This document shows positions 26,051-34,358 of a stretch of DNA of 64,000 nucleotides, one piece after another. This stretch comes from Actinoalloteichus fjordicus (GTDB lineage: Bacteria > Actinomycetota > Actinomycetes > Mycobacteriales > Pseudonocardiaceae). The notes beneath the pieces are model-generated. The model saw nothing but the letters and a program-made list of their open reading frames with translations. It ran no database searches and had not been told where the DNA came from. The stretch is taken from the NCBI RefSeq assembly GCF_001941625.1, contig NZ_CP016076.1, forward strand, positions 992,001 to 1,056,000, in the 5' to 3' direction. Numbering within the stretch: position 1 is the stretch's first letter; each line of letters begins with the position of its first letter. The position numbers and the translations under genes are program-made.

Positions 26051-26683
26051 TCAGCCCGACTGGAGCGGGAAGCCCCCGATGCCCCGCCAGGCGAGGCCCG
26101 CGATCAGCGCGACGGCGTCGTCCTGGGGCAGCGCACGGCCGTCGTTCAGCCAGTAGCGAGCCGTCACCTGGCTGAGGCCTGCGAGGCCGACCGCGAGCAG
26201 TCTGGCCCGTTCCTCGTCCAGTCCGGCGTCTGCGGTCACCGCGCGGGTGATCGTCTCGACGCATTGGGACGTCGCGTTCTCGATGGCCTGCTCCACGGCG
26301 GGCTCGCCACGCAGGTCCGACTCGAACACCAGCCGATAGGCGTGTCCCTCGCCGTTGACGAAGTCGAAGTAGGCGGCCACCGCCGCGTGCACGCGCAGCT
26401 TGTTGTCCGTGGTCGACTCGATGGCCGCGTCCAGCCTGCGCACGAGCTCGTCGGCCTGGGTCTCCAGCAGTGCCAGATACAGGTCGAGCTTGCCGGGGAA
26501 GTGCTGGTAGAGGACGGGCTTGCTGACGCCCGCGCGATCGGCGATCTCGTCCATCGCCGCGGCGTGGTACCCGTTCGCGACGAACACGTGTTGGGCGGCG
26601 CTGAGGAGCTGTGCGCGCCGTGCGGTGCGCGGCAGCCGCACTCCGCGTGCGGTGTGTTCCGTCTCCGGCGCCGTCTCGGTCAT
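26051..26683 (-). CDS. TetR family transcriptional regulator (Rv3208-like)
   Basis: ATG 26683 has GGGAGG at 5-base spacing and gives 210 residues. The N-terminal helix-turn-helix is clear: AQHVFVANGYHAAAMDEIAD, RAGVSKPVLYQHFPGKLDLY at about 28-68. The C-terminal ligand domain holds DLRGEPAVEQAIENAT and NDGRALPQDDAVALI. The gene is divergent from an alpha/beta hydrolase, with a 9-bp-arm inverted repeat between them that may be its operator. Position next to DUF3107 parallels mycobacteria. Confidence 0.88.
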   Translation of the reverse strand: MTETAPETEHTARGVRLPRTARRAQLLSAAQHVFVANGYHAAAMDEIADRAGVSKPVLYQHFPGKLDLYLALLETQADELVRRLDAAIESTTDNKLRVHAAVAAYFDFVNGEGHAYRLVFESDLRGEPAVEQAIENATSQCVETITRAVTADAGLDEERARLLAVGLAGLSQVTARYWLNDGRALPQDDAVALIAGLAWRGIGGFPLQSG

Positions 26684-26821
26684 CTGTGCCTCCCGACAAG
26701 TTCTTCCCCCGGCAGTGGCAGTCTGACTGACTCGACCGGGTGGTCGTGCCCACTTCGGCGGTGACACGGGGCTGTCATTCGCCGACCGGTGGAGCCCCAC
26801 GACCGTACTCGTCGGTAGGTC

Positions 26822-26844
26822 ACCACGCGTAGTGCACGCGTGGT
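26822..26844. promoter_or_regulatory. Perfect inverted repeat in the tetR/hydrolase divergent region
   Basis: ACCACGCGT and ACGCGTGGT flank a 5-base centre (AGTGC). It lies about 140 bases before tetR and 60 bases before the hydrolase start, a typical location for a TetR-family operator. No protein-DNA evidence is available. Confidence 0.5.
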
Positions 26845-26903
26845 CTGAGTGGTCCTCGCGGCTTCGGGATGAATCGGTGGCCGTCGTCCAGCATCCTGAA
26901 GAC

Positions 26904-28166
26904 GTGACGCCTCCACAGCCGCAGCACCCGCCGCCGCGATTCGGCCAGGAGTCCCGGCCTCGACGAGCGAGCCGGTCCGCAGGCGAATCCCCCACACCGG
27001 GCGCCGGGCCGGGAACCTCGTCGGGGCCGACGGCGGAGAGCACGGCGAAGGCGAGGTCCGGATTCCGGCTGCCGAACTGGGCCGCCCGACGGGCGACGCA
27101 CCGGCCGGACCTCACCTGGGTCCCCTTGTCGGACGTGGAGCTGCCGCCGCTCGATCTGACCCGACGTCCCTGGCCGGGCCGCACGTTGGAGGTGGCGGGC
27201 ACCCGGCTGCACGTCAGGGAGACCCCCGCCGAGACGCCGGACGCGCCGACCGCCGTCTACCTGCATGGACTCGCGGGCTCGGCGTCCAACTGGACCGACC
27301 TGGCAGGCCTGCTGCGGGTGCGGCTGAACGGCATCTCGGTCGATCTGCCCGGCTTCGGCCGCTCGGCGCCGCCCGACGGATTCCTCTACACGCCTGCGGC
27401 ACATGTGCGGATGGTGGTCCGGCTGCTGGAGAGTCGCAGGGCCGAGCCGGTCCACCTGCTGGGGAACTCCTTCGGCGGCCTGGTCGCGGCGATCGTCGCG
27501 GCCACCAGACCAGACCTGGTGGCCACCCTGACCTTGATCTCGCCTGCGGTGCCCGACCTGCGGCCGAGTCCGGACCGGCTGTCCGATCCGCGCTTCCCGC
27601 TGACCTACCTGCCGCTGGTCGGAAAGCCGGTCCGGCGGGCACTGGCCGCGATGACCCCGTTGGCGCGGGCCGAGCAGATGATGCGGGTGTGCTTCGCCCG
27701 ACCCGACCTGGTGCCGCGTCACCGGCTCGAGGAGTTCGCCGCCGAGATGGCCAGGCTGAGCCGCACCTCGTGGGCCGGGCCCGCCCTCGGCCGTACGACG
27801 ATGGCGATGATCCGGTTCTGGCTGGCCAGAGGAGACCGTTCGCTGTGGCGGGTGCTGCCGAGGGTGTCGGCGCCCACGTTGGTGATCTGGGGCACAGAGG
27901 ATCGCCTGATGAGCGCCCGCAAGGCGGTCCGCACCGCGACCGCGCTCCCGCACGGCAGGCTGCTGATGCTGCCCTACACCGGCCACGTCGCCCAGATGGA
28001 GCAGCCCGAACTGGTGGCGAAGGCGGTGCTGGGGATGGTCACCGCACCCTGGTTGCCCGAGACGGTGAGCTCGGAGGCCTCGACGCGGATCGTTCCGGAG
28101 CCGCTGACCGACACGCCCGTCCTCGGCGGTGATGAATGGGGTCGTTCCGGAGGTATGGCAGTCTGA
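26904..28166 (+). CDS. Alpha/beta-hydrolase with Pro-rich N-terminal extension
   Basis: Starting at GTG 26904 the protein has 420 residues; GTG 26880 and 26832 are alternatives. The first 80 residues are Pro/Arg-rich and probably disordered. The hydrolase domain has YLHGLAGSASNW (oxyanion), LLGNSFGGLVA (nucleophile Ser in G-N-S-F-G), WGTEDRLM (acid) and PYTGHVAQME (His). The Asn before the nucleophile is a minor variant. It is divergent from tetR, so repression by that regulator is plausible. The substrate is unknown. Confidence 0.8.
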   Translation: MTPPQPQHPPPRFGQESRPRRASRSAGESPTPGAGPGTSSGPTAESTAKARSGFRLPNWAARRATHRPDLTWVPLSDVELPPLDLTRRPWPGRTLEVAGTRLHVRETPAETPDAPTAVYLHGLAGSASNWTDLAGLLRVRLNGISVDLPGFGRSAPPDGFLYTPAAHVRMVVRLLESRRAEPVHLLGNSFGGLVAAIVAATRPDLVATLTLISPAVPDLRPSPDRLSDPRFPLTYLPLVGKPVRRALAAMTPLARAEQMMRVCFARPDLVPRHRLEEFAAEMARLSRTSWAGPALGRTTMAMIRFWLARGDRSLWRVLPRVSAPTLVIWGTEDRLMSARKAVRTATALPHGRLLMLPYTGHVAQMEQPELVAKAVLGMVTAPWLPETVSSEASTRIVPEPLTDTPVLGGDEWGRSGGMAV

Positions 28167-28170
28167 TTTC

Positions 28171-29271
28171 GTGCCGCCGACCACGCAGGGATCACGTCGC
28201 GACGCCGACCCTCGTGGCAGGTCGCGCGTCCAGAACTCCACCGAACCGCGACGGCGGAACGGCCCGTCGAGCGACGAGGACGACGACGCGGGCTCCTTCG
28301 ACGGACCCGCCGAACTCGAGCCCCTGGCGGCCTCCTGGCAGCCGGTGCCTGCCGACGAGCGGCCGTCGGCCGTGGAGCAGGACGACGCGCGCGGCCTGCG
28401 GTCGATTCACCGCCGCTTCGGCTGGCGGCTCTACGCGGTTCCCCTGCTCGTGGTGTTGACCGTCGTCGTCGTGCTCGATGTCCTTCGCACCCCCGCCGAC
28501 TCCGCGTCGGCGCCTAGCGACGTGGCGACGCAGGAGCCCGGCGGCGCGGGCGGCCCGACGGCCGGGTCCGGCGAGGAGCCGAGCCCGTTGGAACCGGTGG
28601 ACGTGGAGATCGCGAACGCCGAACTGCCCGACGGCGAGGCGTTCGCGACGACGGGTTCCGGAGACTTCCGACTGTTGGCGGGCACGACCGACGTCCTGGG
28701 CGAGGCGGGCGACCTGCACACCTACACGGTCGAGGTCGAGGAGGGTCTCGACGTGGCGGCGGACGAGGACGCCTTCTCCCTGATGGTGGACCAGACGCTC
28801 GTCGATCCGCGCAGCTGGCCGGGGATGGGCGAGGTGACGATGCAGCGGGTGGACGATCCTGCGGCCGTCCCCGACGTCAGGATCACCCTGGTCTCCCAGC
28901 AGACCGCGGCGGCGGCCTGCGGCGAGGTGCTGCCCTTCGAGGTCTCCTGTCTGGTCACCGAGGACGGCGGCGACCGGGCCTACCTGAACGCGGCCCGCTG
29001 GACTCGCGGTGCACACTCTTACGAGTCGAACCTGGCCGACTTCCGCCATTACATGGTGAATCACGAGGTCGGCCACCACCTCGGCCTGCGGCATGTCGCC
29101 TGTGGCACCGACGGCGATCTGGCCAGGGTGATGATGGACCAGGCGGTCAGCCTCGCCGACGAGGACCTGAGCCTGCTGGGCGAGGCGGGCGGAATCGAGG
29201 GCTCCGGGCCCGACGGCAGCGCGGTGTGCAGGCCGAACGCGTGGCCGAATCCGGTGATCGACGCAAACTAG
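28171..29271 (+). CDS. DUF3152 metzincin-like membrane-anchored protein (first of tandem pair)
   Basis: The start is taken as GTG 28171, just after the hydrolase stop, giving 366 residues. A disordered acidic cytosolic N-terminus (1-90) precedes one membrane helix (YAVPLLVVLTVVVVLDVL) and an extracytoplasmic domain with the zinc motif HEVGHHLGLRH near 301-311, a canonical HExxHxxGxxH. A downstream VMMDQ turn fits a metzincin Met-turn. The family (Rv3207c-like) is predicted to be a zinc metalloprotease but has not been characterised as far as I know. A second copy follows directly. Confidence 0.82.
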   Translation: MPPTTQGSRRDADPRGRSRVQNSTEPRRRNGPSSDEDDDAGSFDGPAELEPLAASWQPVPADERPSAVEQDDARGLRSIHRRFGWRLYAVPLLVVLTVVVVLDVLRTPADSASAPSDVATQEPGGAGGPTAGSGEEPSPLEPVDVEIANAELPDGEAFATTGSGDFRLLAGTTDVLGEAGDLHTYTVEVEEGLDVAADEDAFSLMVDQTLVDPRSWPGMGEVTMQRVDDPAAVPDVRITLVSQQTAAAACGEVLPFEVSCLVTEDGGDRAYLNAARWTRGAHSYESNLADFRHYMVNHEVGHHLGLRHVACGTDGDLARVMMDQAVSLADEDLSLLGEAGGIEGSGPDGSAVCRPNAWPNPVIDAN

Positions 29272-29335
29272 GGCAGTGTGGCAGCGTGTCGTCAGGGTCG
29301 GGGGACCGTGCACGCTCGACGAGAGAGAGGAAGCC

Positions 29336-30409
29336 GTGACCTCGACTCATCGACGGCCCGCCGGACGTCGTGATCAGCGTGGCAGGCGTCGAACGGCGGC
29401 CGAGCCGCTTGCGGCGGACTGGAGCCCCGCCACGAGCCGGTCGGCGCGGGCGGGCGATGCCGACCGTGATCAGCCCGACCGATCCGACGGCGGCGCAGGC
29501 GGCTCACGGCGGGTGAAACGCGGTCTGCTCTCCGTCTACGGCTGGCGGCTCTATGCACTCCCGCTGCTGCTGGTGCTCTCGTTGTTCATCGTGCTCGACG
29601 TCGCCCGCGAACCGGATCAGTCGGGCGGCGGTCCAGTGGCCATCGGCAGCGCGGGCCAGGGCAGGCCGGAGCCGACGGACGAGTCCGGGGAGGCGGGGGA
29701 GGCCGCGCCGCAGGCCCCCGAGATCGGCGAAGAGGTCCCCGGCGCTCGATTCGACCCCTCGATCGTCGCCGCCGAGCTGCCGGGCGGCGGCCCGTTCCCC
29801 ACCGTCGGCAGCGGAACCTTCCGTGTGCTGCCGGGGACGACGGAGCTGCTGGGATCGTCGGCCGGGCTCGTCTACGACTACACGGTCGAGATCGAGACGG
29901 GCCTGGACGTCCCCGTCGACGAGGACGGCTACTCGACCATGGTGCAGGACACCCTGTCGGACGAGCGGAGCTGGATCGGCAATCGCCACCCCGGCCTGAC
30001 CCAACCGGTCGGGCTTCGGCGGATCGACGATGAGAACTCCGTCCCGGACTTCCGGGTGATCCTGGTCTCGCAGTCCCTGGCGCAGGAGCGGTGCGGCGGC
30101 GCCGTCGAGTACGAGGCCTCCTGCCGGGTCGAGGAGTACGTCTATCTCAACGCCGCGCGATGGGTGCGGGGGGCGCGGGACTTCCAGGGCGAGACGACGC
30201 GGTACCGGCAGTACCTGATCAACCACGAGGTCGGGCACGCACTCGGGCTGGGTGTGCACGTGCCCTGCGACGTGCACGGCGGGCCCGCGCCGATCATGAT
30301 GCAGCAGAGCTGGAGCCTGTCCAACGACGTCCTCCACAGCCTCTCGCCGCAGGGCGGCTACGTCGCCGACGGCAAGGTCTGCGAGCCGAACGGCTGGCCG
30401 AGCCCCTAG
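29336..30409 (+). CDS. DUF3152 protein with altered zinc motif (second of tandem pair)
   Basis: GTG 29336 has GAGAGAGG at 5-base spacing, giving 357 residues. The layout repeats the upstream copy: disordered N-terminus, membrane helix (LYALPLLLVLSLFIVLDVA), then the DUF3152 domain (VGSGTFRVLPGTTELLG; YVYLNAARWVRGA). The zinc motif reads HEVGHALGLGVH, one residue longer between the Gly and third His than HExxHxxGxxH. The Met-turn IMMQQS is intact and matches the mycobacterial form more closely than the first copy does. Either the third ligand shifts or the site is impaired. Confidence 0.82.
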   Translation: MTSTHRRPAGRRDQRGRRRTAAEPLAADWSPATSRSARAGDADRDQPDRSDGGAGGSRRVKRGLLSVYGWRLYALPLLLVLSLFIVLDVAREPDQSGGGPVAIGSAGQGRPEPTDESGEAGEAAPQAPEIGEEVPGARFDPSIVAAELPGGGPFPTVGSGTFRVLPGTTELLGSSAGLVYDYTVEIETGLDVPVDEDGYSTMVQDTLSDERSWIGNRHPGLTQPVGLRRIDDENSVPDFRVILVSQSLAQERCGGAVEYEASCRVEEYVYLNAARWVRGARDFQGETTRYRQYLINHEVGHALGLGVHVPCDVHGGPAPIMMQQSWSLSNDVLHSLSPQGGYVADGKVCEPNGWPSP

Positions 30410-30638
30410 CGCGGCTCGGTCGTCTTCCGGTCCTTCTCGCGCACGTCGCCTGCTGAGGGCGTCGTTCGCACCGTGAGCCTTCACTCGCCGCCGAGGTGCC
30501 CCGGTGACGTGCTGCGCCGACGCGGACGCGGCGGCATAGGGAGGCGTGCGCCACAGCCGCAGCGCCGTCCTGTCGACCTCCCCGCGACGCCGTCCTAGAT
30601 GGTGGGAGCGGAATGTCGGATGCCTCCCGCCGCGTTGT

Positions 30639-30700
30639 ATAAGCACAGACGGCGGCGAGCCGCCGAAAAGAGCACGGTGCGTGTGCTTACGTGTGCTTAT
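30639..30700 (+). promoter_or_regulatory. Repeated TGTGCTTA elements before moeZ
   Basis: ATAAGCACA (30639-30647) is inverted relative to TGTGCTTAT (30692-30700), and GTGTGCTTA occurs twice in direct tandem (30681-30700). A GGCGGC/GCCGCC hairpin (30651-30664) lies between. TATAAG near 30638 could be a -10. The arrangement looks like an operator or a structured leader, ending just before the GAGGAGGA ribosome site. Confidence 0.45.
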
Positions 30701-30716
30701 CCGAGGAGGACCGCTG

Positions 30717-31886
30717 ATGCCAGGGCCGTCACTACCCCCGCTGGTCGAACCTGCGGAGGAGCTGACCAAGGAAGAGGTCGCCCGCTACAGCAGGCACCTG
30801 ATCATCCCCGACGTGGGGGTGACCGGGCAGAAGCGGCTGAAGAACGCGAAGGTGCTCGTGGTCGGCGCGGGCGGGCTGGGCAGCCCGGCGCTGCTCTACC
30901 TCGCCGCCGCAGGCGTCGGCACGCTGGGCATCGTCGACTTCGACGACGTCGACGAGTCCAACCTGCATCGGCAGGTGATCCACGGGCAGTCCGACCTGGG
31001 CAGGCCCAAGGCCGAGTCGGCGAAGGACTCCATCGCGGAGATCAACCCGTTCGTACAGGTCAATCTGCACAAGGTTCGGTTGGAGTCGTCCAATGCGTTG
31101 GACATCTTCCGGGACTACGACCTGATCCTGGACGGCACCGACAACTTTGCCACCAGGTATCTGGTGAACGACGCGGCCGTGCTGCTGGGCAAGCCGTACG
31201 TGTGGGGCTCGATCTTCCGGTTCGAAGGCCAGGCGAGCGTCTTCTGGGCCGAGCACGGCCCGCAGTACCGCGACCTCTACCCCGAGCCCCCGCCGCCCGG
31301 GATGGTGCCCTCGTGCGCCGAGGGCGGTGTTCTGGGCGTCTTGTGCGCCTCGATCGGCTCCATCATGGTCAACGAGGCCATCAAGCTGATCGTCGGCATC
31401 GGGGAGACCCTGCTCGGCAGGCTGATGGTCTACGACGCCCTGGACATGAGCTACCGCACGATCAAGATCCGCAAGGACCCGGCGGCGGAGCCGATCACCG
31501 AATTGATCGACTACGACGTCTTCTGCGGGGTGGTCTCCGACGACGCCCAGCAGGCCGCCGCCCGCCACACCATCACGCCGAAGGAACTGAAGGAGCGTTT
31601 CGACGAGGGCGCGGACTTCACACTCGTCGACGTCCGCGAGCCGCACGAGTTCGAGATCGTGCGCATCCCCGGCTCGGTGTTGATCCCCAAGGACCGCATC
31701 CTCTCCGGGGACGCCCTCGCGGAGCTGCCGCAGGACCGGCCGATCGTGTTGCACTGCAAGTCCGGCGTGCGCTCGGCGGAGGCGCTGGCCGCGCTGCATC
31801 GGGCGGGGTTCGCCGACGCGGTCCACGTCGGCGGCGGTGTGCTCGGGTGGGCGCGGGAGGTCGATCCGAGCCTGCCCACTTACTGA
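30717..31886 (+). CDS. moeZ: MoeZ-type adenylyltransferase/sulfurtransferase (MoeB-rhodanese fusion)
   Basis: The ATG at 30717 has GAGGAGGA at 6-base spacing. The 389-residue product has an E1-like domain (1-270) with VVGAGGLGS near 45, NLHRQ arginine finger near 82, DGTDNFATRY near 138 and PSCAEGGVLG near 200, then a C-terminal rhodanese domain with active loop HCKSGVRSA near 346. In actinobacteria MoeZ adenylates and thiocarboxylates ubiquitin-like sulfur carriers for molybdopterin, thiamine, cysteine and natural-product pathways. A strong hairpin follows the stop. Confidence 0.93.
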   Translation: MPGPSLPPLVEPAEELTKEEVARYSRHLIIPDVGVTGQKRLKNAKVLVVGAGGLGSPALLYLAAAGVGTLGIVDFDDVDESNLHRQVIHGQSDLGRPKAESAKDSIAEINPFVQVNLHKVRLESSNALDIFRDYDLILDGTDNFATRYLVNDAAVLLGKPYVWGSIFRFEGQASVFWAEHGPQYRDLYPEPPPPGMVPSCAEGGVLGVLCASIGSIMVNEAIKLIVGIGETLLGRLMVYDALDMSYRTIKIRKDPAAEPITELIDYDVFCGVVSDDAQQAAARHTITPKELKERFDEGADFTLVDVREPHEFEIVRIPGSVLIPKDRILSGDALAELPQDRPIVLHCKSGVRSAEALAALHRAGFADAVHVGGGVLGWAREVDPSLPTY

Positions 31887-31914
31887 TCCACGTGCGATCC
31901 CCTCGGTGATCGTC

Positions 31915-31950
31915 ATGTCGGGGCCGTCGAGTGATCGGCGGCCCCGACGT
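31915..31950 (+). terminator. Hairpin terminator after moeZ
   Basis: GTCGGGGCCG (31917-31926) pairs perfectly with CGGCCCCGAC (31939-31948) around a 12-base loop, about 28 bases after the stop. There is no U-run, as expected for an actinomycete I-shaped terminator. Confidence 0.65.
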
Positions 31951-32005
31951 GTGTTCGCCGACGGACGCGACACGTCTCGACCCGAGCCCGGTAGCGTCCC
32001 CCTTT

Positions 32006-32803
32006 GTGATGAGAAGACCGGACCCCCCGCCGACTCATGTTCGAGCGGCGTTCGGTGCCCGTGACGAGGAGCCGGAACCGCTGGACTCCTCTGGTGTGTG
32101 GCAGTGCGGCGAGATCATCCTCAAGCCGGTGGCCAACACGGCGGAGGCCGCGTGGGTGGCCAAGACGCTGGACGGCCTGCAACCGGAGAACATCCGGCTG
32201 GCCAAGCCGCTGCGCTCCACCGACGGCCGCTGGGTGGTGTCCGGCTGGACCGCGACCCGCGTGCTGGCGGGTGCGCCGGAGGCACGGCACGACGAGGTGA
32301 TCGCGGTCTCGCTGCGGCTGCACCGGGCGACGGCGCGGCTGCCGAGGCCTCGCTTCGTCGACGAGCGCCGGGACGTCTTCTCCGTGGCTGATCGGATGGC
32401 CTGGGGTGAAGAGGAGCCGCAGCTCGACCTCGATCGTGGCGGCCGACTGTTCGAGGTCCTGTTGACCTCCCGCAGGCACACCGGCCTGCGGCCGCAGGTG
32501 GTGCACGGCGACCTCTTCGGCAACGTGCTGTTCGCAGGCGACGGCCCGCCCGCCGTGCTGGACTTCACGCCGTACTGGCGACCGGTGGAGTGGGCGGCGG
32601 CGGTCGTGGTGGTCGACGGGCTGGCCTGGGGCGGCGCCGATCCCGGGCTGATCCATCGCTGGGCGCATCTGCCGGAGTGGCCGCAGGCGTTATTGCACGC
32701 ACTGCTGTTCCGGCTGGCGGTCAACGCGCTGCATCCTCGGTCCACACCGGAGTCGCTGGCGGGGCTGGAGCGGGCCGCGCAGTTCATCCTCGAGGTGTTG
32801 TGA
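32006..32803 (+). CDS. TIGR02569 family protein (Rv3205c-like)
   Basis: TAGCGT (31992-31997) lies 8 bases before GTG 32006, suggesting a leaderless start and a 265-residue product. Sequence blocks VRAAFGAR, GEIILKPVANTAEAAWVA, VHGDLFGNVLFAGDGPPAVLDFTPYWRP match an actinobacterial family with a phosphotransferase-like fold: HGDLFGNVLF resembles the HGDxxxxN catalytic loop and LDFTPYWRP the metal-binding D-F segment. Substrate is unknown. It follows moeZ directly, the same order as in mycobacteria as I recall. Confidence 0.8.
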   Translation: MMRRPDPPPTHVRAAFGARDEEPEPLDSSGVWQCGEIILKPVANTAEAAWVAKTLDGLQPENIRLAKPLRSTDGRWVVSGWTATRVLAGAPEARHDEVIAVSLRLHRATARLPRPRFVDERRDVFSVADRMAWGEEEPQLDLDRGGRLFEVLLTSRRHTGLRPQVVHGDLFGNVLFAGDGPPAVLDFTPYWRPVEWAAAVVVVDGLAWGGADPGLIHRWAHLPEWPQALLHALLFRLAVNALHPRSTPESLAGLERAAQFILEVL

Positions 32804-33140
32804 GCCGTGCGTCGCCCGGGTGAGGGCGTGCCTGTCGTCCCGCTGAGACGGGCCTGCCGGGCTCCGGGATGAAGATCATCGCCGGGGTGCTTCCCGGCCG
32901 CCGTCGGCGAACACAGCCGCAGGCAGGCGCCGCAGGCGGGCGCGTCCGCCTGGCGATCCGGTCTGCGGCCTCGGCCGGCCGCCGTCGACCGTCCACAGTG
33001 TCCGCCCGTCGAGCGGCCGCGCATCCACATCGGATGCGTCGAGATCGCTGCGGGGCCCGCCGGACCCGTCGCCGACTGGTCCCGCTGTCACCGCCCCGGC
33101 AGGCGGCGGCCGTGCGGTGGCGACGGTCGAGGCAGGTCGG
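32804..33140. other. Intergenic region between convergent genes
   Basis: About 340 bases, with GCAGGCAGG and CGCAGGCGGG words near 32921-32941 like those in the 25.4-25.6 kb gap. No supported gene. Confidence 0.4.
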
Positions 33141-33977
33141 TCAGGATCGCCGTCGGGCGCGGCGGCGGGGCAGCTCCTCGACGATCGTGCGCACCAGCGC
33201 TCCGGTCCTGGCCCGATCCGGCATCAGACAGGGCAGTCCGGCCGTCTCCAGTGGTGCCGCCGTCACCGGGCCGACGCAGGCGAGTACGAGCTGATCCAGC
33301 GCCGCCTGACGGAACGCCGCCTCCTGTCCGGTGCGGGCCGCGCGCGACAGCAGGTTGGCGGCGGCGGGAGCGCTGGTGAAGGTCACGGCGTCCAGTCCGC
33401 CCGTCGCGGCGGCCGCGATCAATGCGTCCAACGGGGCCGGATCGACGGGATCACTCCAGCGGTAGACGGCGACCGGCAGCACCTCGGCGCCCCCGGCGCG
33501 CAATGCGTCCAGCAGCTCCGGCATCGGCTCGCCGTGGATCTGCACCACGACCCGACGGCCCGCCACCCCGATCTCGTGCAGGCGGTCGGTCACCTCGGCG
33601 ACGGTCTCACTCGGCGCCGTCCACGGATCGGGCAGCCCGGCACCGCGCATCGCGCCCCTGGCCTTGGGGCCTCGGGCCAGCAGTTCGGCCGAGCGGAGAT
33701 GATCGAGCAGGCGGTCCGCGACGCCCTGGCGCTGGGCATGGTCGATCCAGCCGCGGAATCCCACCCCGGTCACGGCCACGACGACGTCGACCGGTGCCGC
33801 GAGCACCTGCGTCGTCGCCTCGACGAGCAGTGGATCGTCGTCGAGCCCGATCGTGTGGATCGCGGGTCCGGATCGGACCTCGGCGCCCTTGCGTTCGAGT
33901 AGACCGACGAGTTCGGCCGCCCGCCGCTGCGCGGTCACCCCGATGCGGAAACCGGCCAGCGGCTGTTCCTCAGTCAC
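33141..33977 (-). CDS. Uroporphyrinogen-III synthase (HemD)-like protein
   Basis: GTG 33977 gives 278 residues (VTEEQPLAGFRIGVTAQRR...). The two-domain HemD fold is recognisable: GFRIGVTAQRRAAELVGLLE, VVVAVTGVGFRGW near 85, VQIHGEPMPELLDALRAGGAEVLPVAVYRW near 165-195, and the HemD block VTFTSAPAAANLL near 220. HemD closes hydroxymethylbilane to uroporphyrinogen III. No other haem gene is near, so it may be an accessory paralogue; a mycobacterial relative is fused to a regulator domain, which is absent here. Confidence 0.75.
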   Translation of the reverse strand: MTEEQPLAGFRIGVTAQRRAAELVGLLERKGAEVRSGPAIHTIGLDDDPLLVEATTQVLAAPVDVVVAVTGVGFRGWIDHAQRQGVADRLLDHLRSAELLARGPKARGAMRGAGLPDPWTAPSETVAEVTDRLHEIGVAGRRVVVQIHGEPMPELLDALRAGGAEVLPVAVYRWSDPVDPAPLDALIAAAATGGLDAVTFTSAPAAANLLSRAARTGQEAAFRQAALDQLVLACVGPVTAAPLETAGLPCLMPDRARTGALVRTIVEELPRRRARRRS

Positions 33978-34358
33978 TCGTTCAGGATGGCACCTCGACA
34001 GCGCCGAGACGCCGTCGACACCGATGCCGATCACCTCGCCGGACCTGATGCGGCCACGTCGGTCGCGGACCGACTGGCCGAGTCGGTCGGTCGATCGAGC
34101 CTGCGGCGGGCGTGCGGGTCCGCCAAGGTCGATGGCCGACCGGAGCGGCCGGACGATCGACGTCGGTGTGCGGCGCCTCGCCGCACGGCTGGTCAACCCG
34201 ATGTCGAGCCTGCTTCGGAGTGCGGCCGTCCGCCGCACCTCGTCCTCGTGGCCGGGCCACTGCGTAACTCTCACATATCGAAATTTTCAAATCGCTTTTC
34301 TCACCTTTAGGATCGCCGGGACTTTGCGACCCTCAACGGACACGGGACTGGCGGGTGC
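33978..34358. other. Divergent intergenic region with an AT-rich island
   Basis: About 380 bases. Bases 34265-34313 are markedly AT-rich (AAATTTTCAAA and TTTT runs), unusual in this genome, and contain TTTCAA (34285-34290), a 17-base spacer and TAGGAT (34308-34313), a plausible promoter for the methyltransferase gene. Confidence 0.5.
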
